A stretch of 64,000 nt of DNA from assembly GCA_963662155.1 (NCBI GenBank), contig OY759261.1:48177908-48241907 (forward strand), written 5' to 3'. Positions within the stretch are counted from its first letter, which is position 1. Each line of letters opens with the position of its first letter. The notes beneath the pieces were generated by a model, which saw only the letters and a list, made by a program, of their open reading frames with translations, searched no databases and was not told the origin of the DNA. The position numbers and the translations under genes were made by a program. The stretch comes from Lamellibrachia columna (lineage: Eukaryota > Annelida > Polychaeta > Sabellida > Siboglinidae). Positions 28,621 to 41,689 of this stretch are shown one piece after another.

Positions 28621-30349
28621 CTCTTCGTGTCACCAGAACCAAACAGCTGCAGGTAAATGGGGACGACACGGTACGGGACTGCAGCAGTATAATAATTAAC
28701 GCAGCAATATAATATTTAGTACAGCAGTACAATAATTATTTTGCTTCACCCCTTTAAAAAAGGGTATATTGAAGAAGAACATTTATTTTTTATGACACAT
28801 TGTAAATGGCAACTTCGACGTTCGCGTATGGATAACTCAATTTATAGAAAGTTGGTTGCGTTAGCTCTTGTGAGGCTCAAGTGTTGCTGTAATGTCATAT
28901 ATACGGCAAATAAAATTGCAGATACAGATTGGAGCCACCGGCAACACAAGCAGGCATGGTGCTGCCCAACAGACAGGAATGTGTGACTTGTAAGATTTCA
29001 TATGATGCAGTATCTACTTATATACTAAGACTCCTCACGCAACACAGCATTTTTTGGACAATTTGTGCAGACAGAATAAAAACCGGACGATTTTCACCGC
29101 ACTTTCGTGTTGTGTATATAGTGCCTGGATCGAGGAACATTGACACACCTCGATAGTGTCGACCGGTGCATGGTTCTATGCCTAAGACAGGATGAAGAAA
29201 TCCACAAAAAATGTGTGTAGTTGTGTAGAGCTCTGTGAATAGGAAACAGTAAACCAGTGTTTCTCCATCCACGTGATTTCACCAAGATCATTGGTGAGCA
29301 AAGCACGTTCAGAGCAGGAAAGTGGACATTTCCTTGTTTTGTGCCACGTTTGAGGTTTCATTCAAGAAAGGCAGAGTCAATGCATGGTCCCATCCCAAAG
29401 GTTGTTTTCCGCAAACCGAACGTCAATGTCAATGTCTTCCCAGCAGCTCACTCTTCCCAAACGCGACGTATCAATGTTGTCGAGTCAATTGCTTTGTAAA
29501 AGTTGCTAACTAATTAGCTCTTTCGCTTGTTCGTTGCACATTTTGCAGAGGTTGAGCTAGTTCGCTTGGACGACTGCGGCGATAGTTTTGCCAGAACTGG
29601 CTGGTTAAACAAACAATATATGTTCGCGTGTTCTTCACAATCAATCGCACGTGTTAACATTGATCGTCGAAGTAGTTGTGAAAGACACAGGTGATGGCCT
29701 TCACATTTTCACATATTGAACAAAACAAGAAAGTTGACAAGAAGTATTGTGCAATGTCCTTTATTGGCCGTGACTGGGCGCCCATACCTCTGTACAAATG
29801 TTCACTCAGCTGCTACGCATGCGTATATGTCCACATATGCAATTGAGACATTAGGTGTGCAGTACGCTTCCCTTTTTTCACTATAAAAATTAAACATTTG
29901 TCAAACTTAATATTGCATCGCAGCAATAAGAAAAACACAAATGTTGACTTTGAACGACACTGTTTGTTATGCCGAAACTGTCTAATGTTGAGAAATAAAT
30001 GTGCAGCAACTGCCATCATCTCATTGACATGCTCACCAACTTTTATCAAAATCACATACTTCAGCTCTTTTAAAATGCCCCCACGTGCGATGCCCGTCAA
30101 TATTTACAAAAATAGCCGTGTATTCATGCGCCCACGTGGCCCATAGCAGAAAAATTCGCATAAATCCCTCCGCCAGTTAAACTCTAAAAAATGCACTATT
30201 TCACAGCCAATAACTTCTATAAGAAAACATGCGAATATTCCTGCTCAAAGGCACTCATGTCACATAATATAAATTTATTAAATTCACATTTCACAATTTC
30301 ACGTGCCCTACATGAAACAGTAAACAGGAAGGTCAACTGTTGTCTTACC
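28621..30349 (+). other. duplicated low-copy sequence, no gene recognised
   Basis: Counterpart of 21381-22690, with two differences: extra sequence at 29192-29310 and a replacement at 29991-30352. Short frames only. Confidence 0.4.
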
Positions 30350-30830
30350 CCTCCAGATAAATTGGTCAGTGGCCGATTTCCTAAGGTCATAGGCACCTGG
30401 TGTTACGTCACGAGGAGAAGACCGACACATCAGACTGCAGCGTCTGCGTGATTAGTTTGCGACTGCAATCTCGTCCAGTGAGCAAGTCTTTAGAGGACGT
30501 TGACAGTGGAAATCTCCGAAGTGGTCTGCACTTGGCAGGAATTCGTTATGTTGGACCCATTCTAAAACCAGTGCACCGTGTCACGAGTGAAATGTGTTCT
30601 GAACCCCACCTAGACATTCTGACCCATGATTGTCCAGTACATGAATATGTACAATAGTCATCGCATCTAACCTTCATGCTGCATGATCAGAACACAATAT
30701 ACCTACATGTCAGGTTTCTTGTTCTGCTCAGTGTTGACCGACTTGGCACATTACCCGTCATGCTCTGGGGTTGCTCTGCTATCTGTTTATCACGTTTATG
30801 TAATATCATTGCGTGTCTACCGTCATATTA
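30350..30830 (+). pseudogene. Tc1-like transposase remnant (copy B), N-terminus replaced
   Basis: It carries the TSRGEDRHIRLQRLRD and FATAISSSEQVF segments and later traces as in copy A. The helix-turn-helix start present in A is missing, replaced by about 360 bases of other sequence. Stops are shared with A, so it was dead before the duplication. Confidence 0.6.
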
Positions 30831-30870
30831 ATAACCTGTCACAGTGTGCGCGCGAGTTCTTGTGCCGCGC

Positions 30871-30878
30871 TATATAAG
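30871..30878 (+). promoter_or_regulatory. TATA-box-like motif at the left edge of the 55-bp array
   Basis: TATATAAG, 32 bases before the first monomer and conserved in copy A. It could drive transcription into the array; this is inference only. Confidence 0.35.
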
Positions 30879-30902
30879 CGATTGTATCTGTAACAACGAA
30901 CC

Positions 30903-33900
30903 GAGTTGACCGCAGTGTGCGATCAAGTCGGTGCCACTTGGTGCGCCCATTCTCTGAGAGTTGACCGCAGTGTGCGATCAAGTCGGCGCCACTTGGTGCG
31001 CCCATTCTCTGAGAGTTGACTGCAGTGTGCGATCAAGTCGGTGCCACTTGGTGCGCCCAATCTCTGAGAGTTGACCGCAGTGTGCGATCAAGTCGGCGCC
31101 ACTTGGTGCGCCCATTCTCTGAGAGTTGACCGCAGTGTGCGATCAAGTCGGCGCCATTTGGTGCGCCCTTTCTCTGAGAGTTGACCGCAGTGTGCGATCA
31201 AGTCGGTGCCACTTGGTGCGCCCATTCTCTGAGAGTTGACCGCAGTGTGCGATCAAGTCGGTGCCACTTGGTGCGCCCAATCTCTGAGAGTTGACCGCAG
31301 TGTGCGATCAAGTCGGCGCCACTTGGTGCGCCCATTCTCTGAGAGTTGACCGCAGTGTGCGATCAAGTCGGCGCCACTTGGTGCGCCCATTCTCTGAGAG
31401 TTGACCGCAGTGTGCGATCAAGTCGGCGCCACTTGGTGCGCCCATTCTCTGAGAGTTGACTGCAGTGTGCGATCAAGTCGGCGCCACTTGGTGCGCCCAT
31501 TCTCTGAGAGTTGACCTCATTGTGCGATCAAGTCGGCGCCACTTGGTGCGCCCATTCTCTGAGAGTTGACCGCAGTGTGCGATCAAGTCGGTGCCACTTG
31601 GTACGCCCATTCTCTGAGAGTTGACCGCAGTGTGCGATCAAGTCGGCGCCACTTGGTGCGCAAATTCTCTAAGAGTTGACCGCAGTGTGCGATCAAGTCG
31701 GCGCCACTTGGTGCGCCCATTCTCTGAGAGTTGACCGCAGTGTGCGATCAAGTCGGTGCCACTTGGTGCGCCCATTCTCTGAGAGTTGACCGCAGTGTGC
31801 GATCAAGTCGGCGCCACTTGGTGCGTCCATTCTCTGAGAGTTGACCGCAGTGTGCACTCAAGTCGGCGCCACTTGGTGCGTCCATTCTCTGAGAGTTGAC
31901 CGCAGTGTGCGATCAAGTCGGCGCCACTTGGTGCGCCCATTCTCTGAGAGTTGACCGCAGTGTGCGATCAAGTCGGCGCCACTTGGTACGCCCATTCTCT
32001 GAGAGTTGACCGCAGTGTGCGATCAAGTCGACGCCACTTGGTGCGCCCATTCTCTGAGAGTTGACCGCAGTGTGCGATCAAGTCGGCGCCACTTGGAGCG
32101 CCCATTCCCTGAGAGTTGACCGCAGTGTGCGATCAAGTCGGCGCCACTTGGTGCGCCCATTCCCTGAGAGTTGACCGCAGTGTGCGATCAAGTCGGTGAC
32201 ACTTGGTGCGCCCATTCTCTGAGAGTTGACAGCAGTGTGCGATCAAGTCGGCGCCACTTGGTGCGCCCATTCTCTGAGAGTTGACCGCAGTGTGCGATCA
32301 AGTCGGTGCCACTTGGTGCGCCCATTCTCTGAGAGTTGACCGCAGTGTGCGATCAAGTCGGTGCCACTTGGTGCGCCCAATCTCTGAGAGTTGACCGCAG
32401 TGTGCGATCAAGTCGGCGCCACTTGGTGCGCCCATTCTCTGAGAGTTGACCGCAGTGTGCGATCAAGTCGGCGCCACTTGGTGCGCCCATTCTCTGAGAG
32501 TTGACCGCAGTGTGCGATCAAGTCGGCGCCACTTGGTGCGCCCATTCTCTGAGAGTTGACCGCAGTGTGCGATCAAGTCGGCGCCACTTGGTGCGCCCAT
32601 TCTCTGAGAGTTGACTGCAGTGTGCGATCAAGTCGGCGCCACTTGGTGCGCCCATTCTCTGAGAGTTGACCTCATTGTGCGATCAAGTCGGCGCCACTTG
32701 GTGCGCCCATTCTCTGAGAGTTGACCGCAGTGTGCGATCAAGTCGGTGCCACTTGGTACGCCCATTCTCTGAGAGTTGACCGCAGTGTCCGATCAAGTCG
32801 GCGCCACTTGGTGCGCCCATTCTCTAAGAGTTGACCGCAGTGTGCGATCAAGTCGGCGCCACTTAGTGCGCCCATTCTCTGAGAGTTGACCGCAGTTTGC
32901 GATCAAGTCGGTGCCACTTGGTGCGCCCATTCTCTGAGAGTTGACAGCAGTGTGCGATCAAGTCGGCGCCACTTGGTGCGCCCATTCTCTGAGAGTTGAC
33001 CGCAGTGTGCGATCAAGTCGGCGCTACTTGGTGCGCCCATTCTCTGAGAGTTGCCGCAGTGTGCGATCAAGTCGGCGCCACTTGGTACGCCCATTCTCTG
33101 AGAGTTGACCGCAGTGTGCGATCAAGTCGGTGCCACATGGAGCGCCAATTCTCTGAGAGTTGACCGCAGTGTGCGATCAAATCGGCGCCACTTGGTGCGC
33201 CCATTCTCTGAGAGTTGACCGCAGTGTGCGATCAAGTCGGCGCCACTTGGTGCGTCTATTCTCTGAGAGTTGACCGCAGTGTGCGATCAAGTCGGCGCGA
33301 CTTGGTGCGCCTATTCTCTGAGAGTTGACCGCAGTGTGCGATCAAGTCGGCGCCACTTGGTACGCCCATTCTCTGAGAGTTGACCGCAGTGTGCGATCAA
33401 GTCGGCGCCACTTGGTGCGCCCATTCTCTGAGAGTTGACCGCAGTGTGCGATCAAGTCGGCGCTACTTGGTGCGCCCATTCTCTGAGAGTTGACCGCAGT
33501 GTGCGATCAAGTCGGCGCCACTTGGTGCGCCCATTCTCTGAGAGTTGACCGCAGTGTGCGATCAAGTCGGCGCTACTTTGTGCGCCCATTCTCTGAGAGT
33601 CGACCGCAGTGTGCGATCAAGTCGGTGCCACATGGAGCGCCCATTCTCTGAGAGTTGACCGCAGTGTGCGATCAAGTCGGCGCCACTTGGTGCGCCCATT
33701 CTCTGAGAGTTGACCGCAGTGTGCGATCAAGTCGGTGCCACATGGAGCGCCAATTCTCTGAGAGTTGACCGCAGTGTGCGATCAAGTCGGCGCCACTTGG
33801 TGCGCCCATTCTCTGAGAGTTGACCGCAGTGTGCGATCAAGTCGGCGCCACTTGGTGCGCCCATTCTCTGAGAGTTGACCGCAGTGTGCGATCAAGTCGG

Positions 33901-36900
33901 CGCCACTTGGTGCGCCCATTCTCTGAGAGTTGACCGCAGTGTGCGATCAAGTCGGCGCCACTTGGTACACCCATTCTCTGAGAGTTGACCGCAGTGTGCG
34001 ATCAAGTCGGCGCCACTTGGTGCGCCCATTCTCTGAGAGTTGACCGCAGTGTGCGATCAAGTCGGTGCCACTTGGTGCGCCCATTCTCTGAGAGTTGACC
34101 GCACTGTGCGATCAAGTCGGCGCCACTTGGTGCGCCCATTCTCTGAGAGTTGACCGCAGTGTGCGATCAAGTCGGCGCCACTTGGTGCGCCCATTCTCTG
34201 AGAGTTGACCGCAGTGTGCGATCAAGTCGGCGCTACTTTGTGCGCCCATTCTCTGAGAGTTGACCGCAGTGTGCGATCAAGTCGGTGCCACATGGAGCGC
34301 CCATTCTCTGAGAGTTGACCGCAGTGTGCGATCAAGTCGGCGCCACTTGGTGCGCCCATTCAATGAGAGTTGACCGCAGTGTGCGATCAAGTCGGTGCCA
34401 CATGGAGCGCCCATTCTCTGAGAGTTGACCGCAGTGTGCGATCAAGTCGGCGCCACTTGGTGCGCCCATTCTCTGAGAGTTGACCGCAGTGTGCGATCAA
34501 GTCGGTGTCACTTGGTGCGCCCATTCTCTGAGAGTTGACCGCAGTGTGCGATCAAGTCGGTGCCACTTGGTGCGCCCATTCTCTGAGTGTTGACCGCAGT
34601 GTGCGATCAAGTCGGCGCCACTTGGTGCGCCCATTCTCTGAGAGTTGACCGCAGTGTGCGATCAAGTCGGCGCCACTTGGTGCGTCCATTCTCTGAGAGT
34701 TGACCGCAGTGTGCGATCAAGTCGGCGCCACTTGGTGCGCCCATTCTCTGAGAGTTGACCGCAGTGTCTGATCAAGTCGGCGCCACTTGGTGCGTCCATT
34801 CTCTGAGAGTTGACCGCAGTGTGCGATCAAGTCGGCGCCACTTGGTGCGCCCATTCTCTGAGAGTTGACCACAGTGTGCGATCAAGTCGGCGCCACTTGG
34901 TACGCCCATTCTCTGAGAGTTGACCGCAGTGTGCGATCAAGTCGGCGCCACTTGGTGCGCCCATTCTCTGAGAGTTGAACGCAGTGTGCGATCAAGTCGG
35001 CGCTACTTGGTGCGCCCATTCTCTGAGAGTTGCCGCAGTGTGCGATCAAGTCGGCGCCACTTGGTACGCCCATTCTCTGAGAGTTGACCGCAGTGTGCGA
35101 TCAAGTCGGTGCCACATGGAGCGCCAATTCTCTGAGAGTTGACCGCAGTGTGCGATCAAATCGGCGCCACTTCGTGCGCCCATTCTCTGAGAGTTGACCG
35201 CAGTGTGCGATCAAGTCGGCGCCACTTGGTGCGCCCATTCTCTGAGAGTTGACCGCAGTGTGCGATCAAGTCGGCGCCACTTGGTGCGCCCATTCTCTGA
35301 GAGTTGACCGCAGTGTGCGATCAAGTCGGCGCCACTTGGTACGCCCATTCTCTGAGAGTTGACCGCAGTGTGCGATCAAGTCGGCGCCACTTGGTGCGCC
35401 CATTCTCTGAGAGTTGACCGCAGTGTGCGATCAAGTCGGCGCTACTTTGTGCGCCCATTCTCTGAGAGTTGACCGCAGTGTGCGATCAAGTCGGCGCCAC
35501 TTGGTGCGCCCATTCTCTGAGAGTTGACCGCAGTGTGCGATCAAGTCGGCGCTACTTTGTGCGCCCATTCTCTGAGAGTCGACCGCAGTGTGCGATCAAG
35601 TCGGTGCCACATGGAGCGCCCATTCTCTGAGAGTTGACCGCAGTGTGCGATCAAGTCTGCGCCACTTGGTGCGCCCATTCTCTGAGAGTTGACCGCAGTG
35701 TGCGATCAAGTCGGTGCCATATGGAGCGCCCATTCTCTGAGAGTTGACCGCAGTGTGCGATCAAGTCGGCGCCACTTGGTGCGCCCATTCTCTGAGAGTT
35801 GACCGCAGTGTGCGATCAAGTCGGCGCCACTTGGTGCGCCCATTCTCTGAGAGTTGACCGCAGTGTGCGATCAAGTCGGCGCCACTTGGTGCGCCCATTC
35901 TCTGAGAGTTGACCGCAGTGTGCGATCAAGTCGGCGCCACTTGGTACGCCCATTCTCTGAGAGTTGACCGCAGTGTGCGATCAAGTCGGCGCCACTTTGT
36001 GCGCCCATTCTCTGAGAGTTGACCGCAGTGTGCGATCAAGTCGGTGCCACTTGGTGCGCCCATTCTCTGAGAGTTGACCGCACTGTGCGATCAAGTCGGC
36101 GCCACTTGGTGCGCCCATTCTCTGAGAGTTGACCGCAGTGTGCGATCAAGTCGGCGCCACTTGGTGCGCCCATTCTCTGAGAGTTGACCGCAGTGTGCGA
36201 TCAAGTCGGCGCCACTTGGTGCGCCCATTCTCTGAGAGTTGACCGCAGTGTGCGATCAAGTCGGTGCCACTTGGTGCGCCCATTCTCTGAGAGTTGACCG
36301 CAGTGTGCGATCAAGTCGGCGCCACTTGGTGCGCCCATTCTCTGATAGTTGACCGCAGTGTGCGATCAAGTCGGCGCCACTTGGTGCGTCTATTCTCTGA
36401 GAGTTGACCGCAGTGTGCGATCAAGTCGGCGCCACTTGGTGCGCCCATTCTCTGAGAGTTGACCGCAGTGTGCGATCAAGTCGGCGCCACTTGGTACGCC
36501 CATTCTCTGAGAGTTGACCGCAGTGTGCGATCAAGTCGGCGCCACTTGTTGCGCCCATTCTCTGAGAGTTGACCGCAGTGTGCGATCAAGTCGGCGCTAC
36601 TTTGTGCGCCCATTCTCTGAGAGTTGACCGCAGTGTGCGATCAAGTCGGTGCCACATGGAGCGCCCATTCTCTGAGAGTTGACCGCAGTGTGCGATCAAG
36701 TCGGCGCCACTTGGTGCGCCCATTCACTGAGAGTTGACCGCAGTGTGCGATCAAGTCGGTGCCACATGGAGCGCCCATTCTCTGAGAGTTGACCGCAGTG
36801 TGCGATCAAGTCGGCGCCACTTGGTGCGCCCATTCTCTGAGAGTTGACCGCAGTGTGCGATCAAGTCGGTGTCACTTGGTGCGCCCATTCTCTGAGAGTT

Positions 36901-39148
36901 GACCGCAGTGTGCGATCAAGTCGGTGCCACTTGGTGCGCCCATTCTCTGAGAGTTGACCGCAGTGTGCGATCAAGTCGGCGCCACTTGGTGCGCCCATTC
37001 TCTGAGAGTTGACCGCAGTGTGCGATCAAGTCGGCGCCACTTGGTGCGTCCATTCTCTGAGAGTTGACCGCAGTGTGCGATCAAGTCGGCGCCACTTGGT
37101 GCGCCCATTCTCTGAGAGTTGACCGCAGTGTGCGATCAAGTCGGCGCCACTTGGTGCGTCCATTCTCTGAGAGTTGACCGCAGTGTGCGATCAAGTCGGC
37201 GCCACTTGGTGCGCCCATTCTCTGAGAGTTGACCACAGTGTGCGATCAAGTCGGCGCCACTTGGTACGCCCATTCTCTGAGAGTTGACCGCAGTGTGCGA
37301 TCAAGTCGGCGCCACTTGGTGCGCCCATTCTCTGAGAGTTGACCGCAGTGTGCGATCAAGTCGGCGCTACTTGGTGCGCCCATTCTCTGAGAGTTGCCGC
37401 AGTGTGCGATCAAGTCGGCGCCACTTGGTACGCCCATTCTCTGAGAGTTGACCGCAGTGTGCGATCAAGTCGGTGCCACATGGAGCGCCAATTCTCTGAG
37501 AGTTGACCGCAGTGTGCGATCAAGTCGGCGCCACTTGGTGCGCCCATTCTCTGAGAGTTGACCGCAGTGTGCGATCAAGTCGGCGCCACTTGGTGCGTCT
37601 ATTCTCTGAGAGTTGACCGCAGTGTGCGATCAAGTCGGCGCTACTTTGTGCGCCCATTCTCTGAGAGTCGACCGCAGTGTGCGATCAAGTCGGTGCCACA
37701 TGGAGCGCCCATTCTCTGAGAGTTGACCGCAGTGTTCGATCAAGTCGGCGCCACTTGGTGCGCCCATTCTCTGAGAGTTGACCGCAGTGTGCGATCAAGT
37801 CGGTGCCACATGGAGCGCCCATTCTCTGAGAGTTGACCGCAGTGTGCGATCAAGTCGGCGCCACTTGGTGCGCCCATTCTCTGAGAGTTGACCGCAGTGT
37901 GCGATCAAGTCGGCGCCACTTGGTGCGCCCATTCTCTGAGAGTTGACCGCAGTGTGCGATCAAGTCGGCGCCACTTGGTGCGCCCATTCTCTGAGAGTTG
38001 ACCGCAGTGTGCGATCAAGTCGGCGCCACTTGGTACGCCCATTCTCTGAGAGTTGACCGCAGTGTTCGATCAAGTCGGCGCCACTTGGTGCGCCCATTCT
38101 CTGAGAGTTGACCGCAGTGTGCGATCAAGTCGGTGCCACTTGGTGCGCCCATTCTCTGAGAGTTGCCGCAGTGTGCGATCAAGTCGGCGCCACTTGGTAC
38201 GCCCATTCTCTGAGAGTTGACCGCAGTGTGCGATCAAGTCGGTGCCACATGGAGCGCCAATTCTCTGAGAGTTGACCGCAGTGTGCGATCAAGTCGGCGC
38301 CACTTGGTGCGCCCATTCTCTGAGAGTTGACCGCAGTGTGCGATCAAGTCGGCGCTACTTGGTGCGTCTATTCTCTGAGAGTTGACCGCAGTGTGCGATC
38401 AAGTCGGCGCCACTTGGTGCGCCTATTCTCTGAGAGTTGACCGCAGTGTGCGATTAAGTCGGCGCCACTTGGTACGCCCATTCTCTGAGAGTTGACCGCA
38501 GTGTGCGATCAAGTCGGCGCCACTTGGTGCGCCCATTCTCTGAGAGATGACCGCAGTGTGCGATCAAGTCGGCGCTACTTGGTGCGCCCATTCTCTGAGA
38601 GTTGACCGCAGTGTGCGATCAAGTCGGCGCCACTTGGTGCGCCCATTCTCTGAGAGTTGACCGCAGTGTGCGATCAAGTCGGCGCTACTTTGTGCGCCCA
38701 TTCTCTGAGAGTCGACCGCATTGTGCGATCAAGTCGGTGCCACATGGAGCGCCCATTCTCTGAGAGTTGACCGCAGTGTTCGATCAAGTCGGCGCCACTT
38801 GGTGCGCCCATTCTCTGAGAGTTGACCGCAGTGTGCGATCAAGTCGGTGCCACATGGAGCGCCCATTCTCTGAGAGTTGACCGCAGTGTGCGATCAAGTC
38901 GGCGCCACTTGGTGCGCCCATTCTCTGAGAGTTGACCGCAGTGTGCGATCAAGTCGTTGTCACTTGGTGCGCCCATTCTCTGAGAGTTGACCGCAGTGTG
39001 CGATCAAGTCGGCGCCACTTGGTGCGCCCATTCTCTGAGAGTTGACCGCAGTGTGCGATCAAGTCGGCGCCACTTGGTGCGCTCATTCTCTGAGAGTTGA
39101 CCGCAGTGTGCGATCAAGTCGGTGCCACATGGAGCGCCCATTCTCTGA
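30903..39148. repeat. 55-bp satellite array, 150 monomers, with higher-order structure
   Basis: The monomer starts GAGAGTTGACCGCAGTGTGC, continues GATCAAGTCGGCGCCACTTG and ends GTGCGCCCATTCTCT. The distance from the first to the last TTGAC (30906 to 39097) is 8191, exactly 149 x 55 minus 4; the four missing bases are four 54-bp monomers with TTGCC (33051, 35030, 37394, 38163). Those four are spaced 1979, 2364 and 769, that is 36, 43 and 14 monomers, so multi-monomer blocks were duplicated. In the left part, markers CCCAATCTCT and CCTCATT repeat at 20-21 monomers. Each monomer has a short inverted repeat GGCGC-8-GCGCC. Minus-strand 63-codon frames recur with the 54-bp variants and are artefacts. 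Confidence 0.97.
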
Positions 39149-39280
39149 AAGTATCACGTGGGTGGCCTTGAATAAAATATGGTAAGGTCGATCACCACAT
39201 GAATAGCATAGCATGCGACTGTAATTAGTACATTGAGTTCACAACATAGTTGCACAATCGGTGACATTCTGAGCCTACGG
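39149..39280 (+). repeat. copy B resumes right of the array
   Basis: 'aagtatcacgtgggtggcct' onward matches copy A 23317-23450 closely, up to the GCCTACGG target site. Confidence 0.9.
39273..39280. other. 8-bp target-site duplication, left copy
   Basis: GCCTACGG directly before the hAT terminus; identical to 41690-41697. Confidence 0.9.
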
Positions 39281-41689
39281 CAGGGATCAACAAACTTTTT
39301 GGGACGAGGGCCAAAATTGGGAGTGCTATATTAAGGCGGGCCAAAGCTTTTAAGCACGGAAAAACACAGTATTATTATCTGCTTTGCAAGGCTAAAAAAT
39401 ATGATAATATACAAGTAGAACGTGGAAACATTTTCGAAACAACGCAAGAGAAGTCAGCACATCTAATGAATACAGTCAATGCTAAGGATGGTGCTGCATA
39501 TTCTTCGACAACTGACCGAACTGTGGGCAGAGCGGTGAGATTGAGAGTCGCAGAAGATCCCTCAAACGTGTGTCCTTGAGTCGGCACCGGAGGTTCTTGA
39601 TGTGATTCGTGGCTGAGAATCCTGATTCACATGACCATGTGCTGCCGAAAAGCACCAAAAATGTCTGCTGCTTCGAACAGCACTGGAAATCGCACAGGCA
39701 CTAGCGTTGTCCAGAAAAGCACGAGATCGTCTTTCACAGCATTAAACAAATTTTTTAGTCCTGGCACCACCTTGAAATCGATGAAATTGTCCTAACGCAG
39801 TAAAAGGGCTTGCAAAGAAGCAGTAAACGTCGTCAATAGCAGCGAAGTCAGCGAATCGTCCGCTGAATGCAGTCTCCAGGCTGTTAACATCAGCAAGTAT
39901 CCGGTTGGCGTCTGCGATACGTTCATCGTCTTCGCCAAAAAATTCTCTGGTGAACTTGAAGTGCAGAAAATTGCCGCCTTCTGCATGAACTTGGAAAAGT
40001 GTCACATTGTCCTCGAAGCCCTTCACCGCTTCGTACAAATTACACAGCAACTTGTGCTGTCCTTGTAACAGCAGGTTTAGTTTACTTAGGTGTCCGAAAA
40101 TGTCTGTCAGAATGCAAAGTCGCACCCGAAACTTGTCATCTTCCAGATAGGCACTTGGGTGATCAATTTCTTTGAGAAAACTCACGATACGAGGAAGCAA
40201 TGCAGCAAATCTATCAAGAAATGCGCCTCGACTCAGTCAACGGACACTGTTGTAGAATAGCACATCGCCGAATTCTGCATCATCAAGTGCAACCAAGTGA
40301 TTTTGGAACCACCTATGTTTGAGAGAACGTGCGTGGATAAGGTTCACGCTCTCTGCAACAGTTTTCATCGTATCCTGCAGACCACAGCCTGCTTTCACGA
40401 ACAATGGTTGCTGATGAATTATGCACTGGTATGATATCAGTTTTGGCTTTCCGATTTCTTGACGGAACAACGCAACGAATCCAGCTTGACGACCAAGCAT
40501 GCTGGGCGCGCCGTCTGCACATAGGGAAACAACATGTGTCCACGTCAAATCATTTGCTTTGCCGAACTTCAACAGCGCACTGCAAACGTCCCGCGCTGTC
40601 GTTGTACCCTTCAATGGGATCAGGCACAGGAAGTCTTCTGATACACCTTCGTTGAAATACCGCACAGATACCATCAGCTGTGCCGTGTCACTTTTGTCTG
40701 TGCTTTCGTCGAGAGCAAGTGAAAACGCAGGACAGGCTCGCAACTTTGTCATCAGCTGGATGAAAATGCCACCATTCAACTCATCACATCGACGGGCACA
40801 TGTGTCGGATGTAAGTGGCAGTTTCCCAATCTGTAGCACAATCTTATCTTTGTTCTGAAAACCAGCGAACAGAACTTCGGCACTGGCCATGAAAGCCTTG
40901 TTGAACAATTCTGCGTAAGTAAGCGGCACCTGGTGTTGAGCGAGTAAGCAACAGATGCGACAGCTGGCTTCATTAAGATGGCTCGAAGTGTCTGTAAACA
41001 CAAATACTCTCTTCGTCTCGCCCAAGTATGAAGTCGTTTCATGATCTCCGTCAAAGCACTTTTTATGCTTCGAATCGTAATGCCGTTTCACGTTATAGCG
41101 TTTCAAATCAGAAACGCTTTCTCTGCATATCAAACACGCTTTTTGATCATGTTCGCGATAGCAAAAGAAGTACTCATGCTCCCAGGCAGCGTCAAACGCT
41201 CTCTCTCCGGAATAATCACAACGACGTTTTTTTCCGATATACGCTATAGTCCTGAGATTCACAAATTCAATGTTAGCTGTGTCGAAGATGACTTGTTATT
41301 GAGCGATGTTTCATCCAGATTTCTGGGAATCGAGCGTTAGCTCCTGTTATATTAACAGTAGCGCCGCCTAGCGAACATCTCTGCAAATATGAAGGTTGTT
41401 ACTATTAAATGTGTACAAAGTTTACTCTGGCGAACTGATATTAAGTGAACAACAAAATTAACGCTTCATAATATTTCAAATTTATGTAAGCTCTATGGCT
41501 GTTTTGTAAAGTTGAAACAGTTGGCATAATTGTATTGAAAACCACTAGGAAACACGTTATTTAGAGCTTATTGAACAACTGGAAAATGTTTACTGAAAAA
41601 AAATTATATTGCTGGCAAGGTCACGCGGGCCAGTTGAAAGCAGGCCGTGAGCCAAATTTGGCCAGCGGGCCAGAGTTTGCGGACCGCTG
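39281..41689. mobile_element. complete hAT DNA transposon, 2409 bp
   Basis: The left end CAGGGATCAACAAACT and the right end, read inward on the minus strand, CAGCGGTCCGCAAACT form imperfect terminal inverted repeats that continue into a shared GGCCAAA-TTGG stretch. Both ends are flanked by identical 8-base GCCTACGG, the target-duplication length of hAT elements. It carries one transposase pseudogene on the minus strand. The same insertion is present but truncated in copy A, so it predates the duplication. Confidence 0.95.
39500..41292 (-). pseudogene. hAT transposase, ZBED5/GTF2IRD2-like, broken by one stop and a short indel
   Basis: A long minus-strand frame. Counting from the GTG at 41262: a BED-type zinc finger (CLIC near 43-46, KRHYDSKH near 59-66); LALDESTDKSD with the first catalytic Asp near 185; CADGAPSMLG with the second near 250; YQCIIHQQ near 279-285. 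At codon 342 the hAT motif 'VRWLSRG' has TGA in place of the Trp codon, and the frame then continues open (LLPRIVSFLKEIDHPSAYLE onward) to about 39742. Near 39655 a T-run is two bases shorter than in copy A and throws the C-terminal dimerisation region out of frame. No ATG precedes the zinc finger. Domesticated relatives exist in vertebrates, but here the setting is a transposon with intact ends. Confidence 0.9.

Noticed and set aside
32903..38206. Four near-identical 63-codon minus-strand frames
   Set aside because: They occur only where a 54-bp monomer shifts register in the 55-bp array; they are a side effect of block duplication, not genes.
30903..39148. CRISPR-like regular array
   Set aside because: Units are contiguous with no variable spacers, in animal DNA; it is a satellite.
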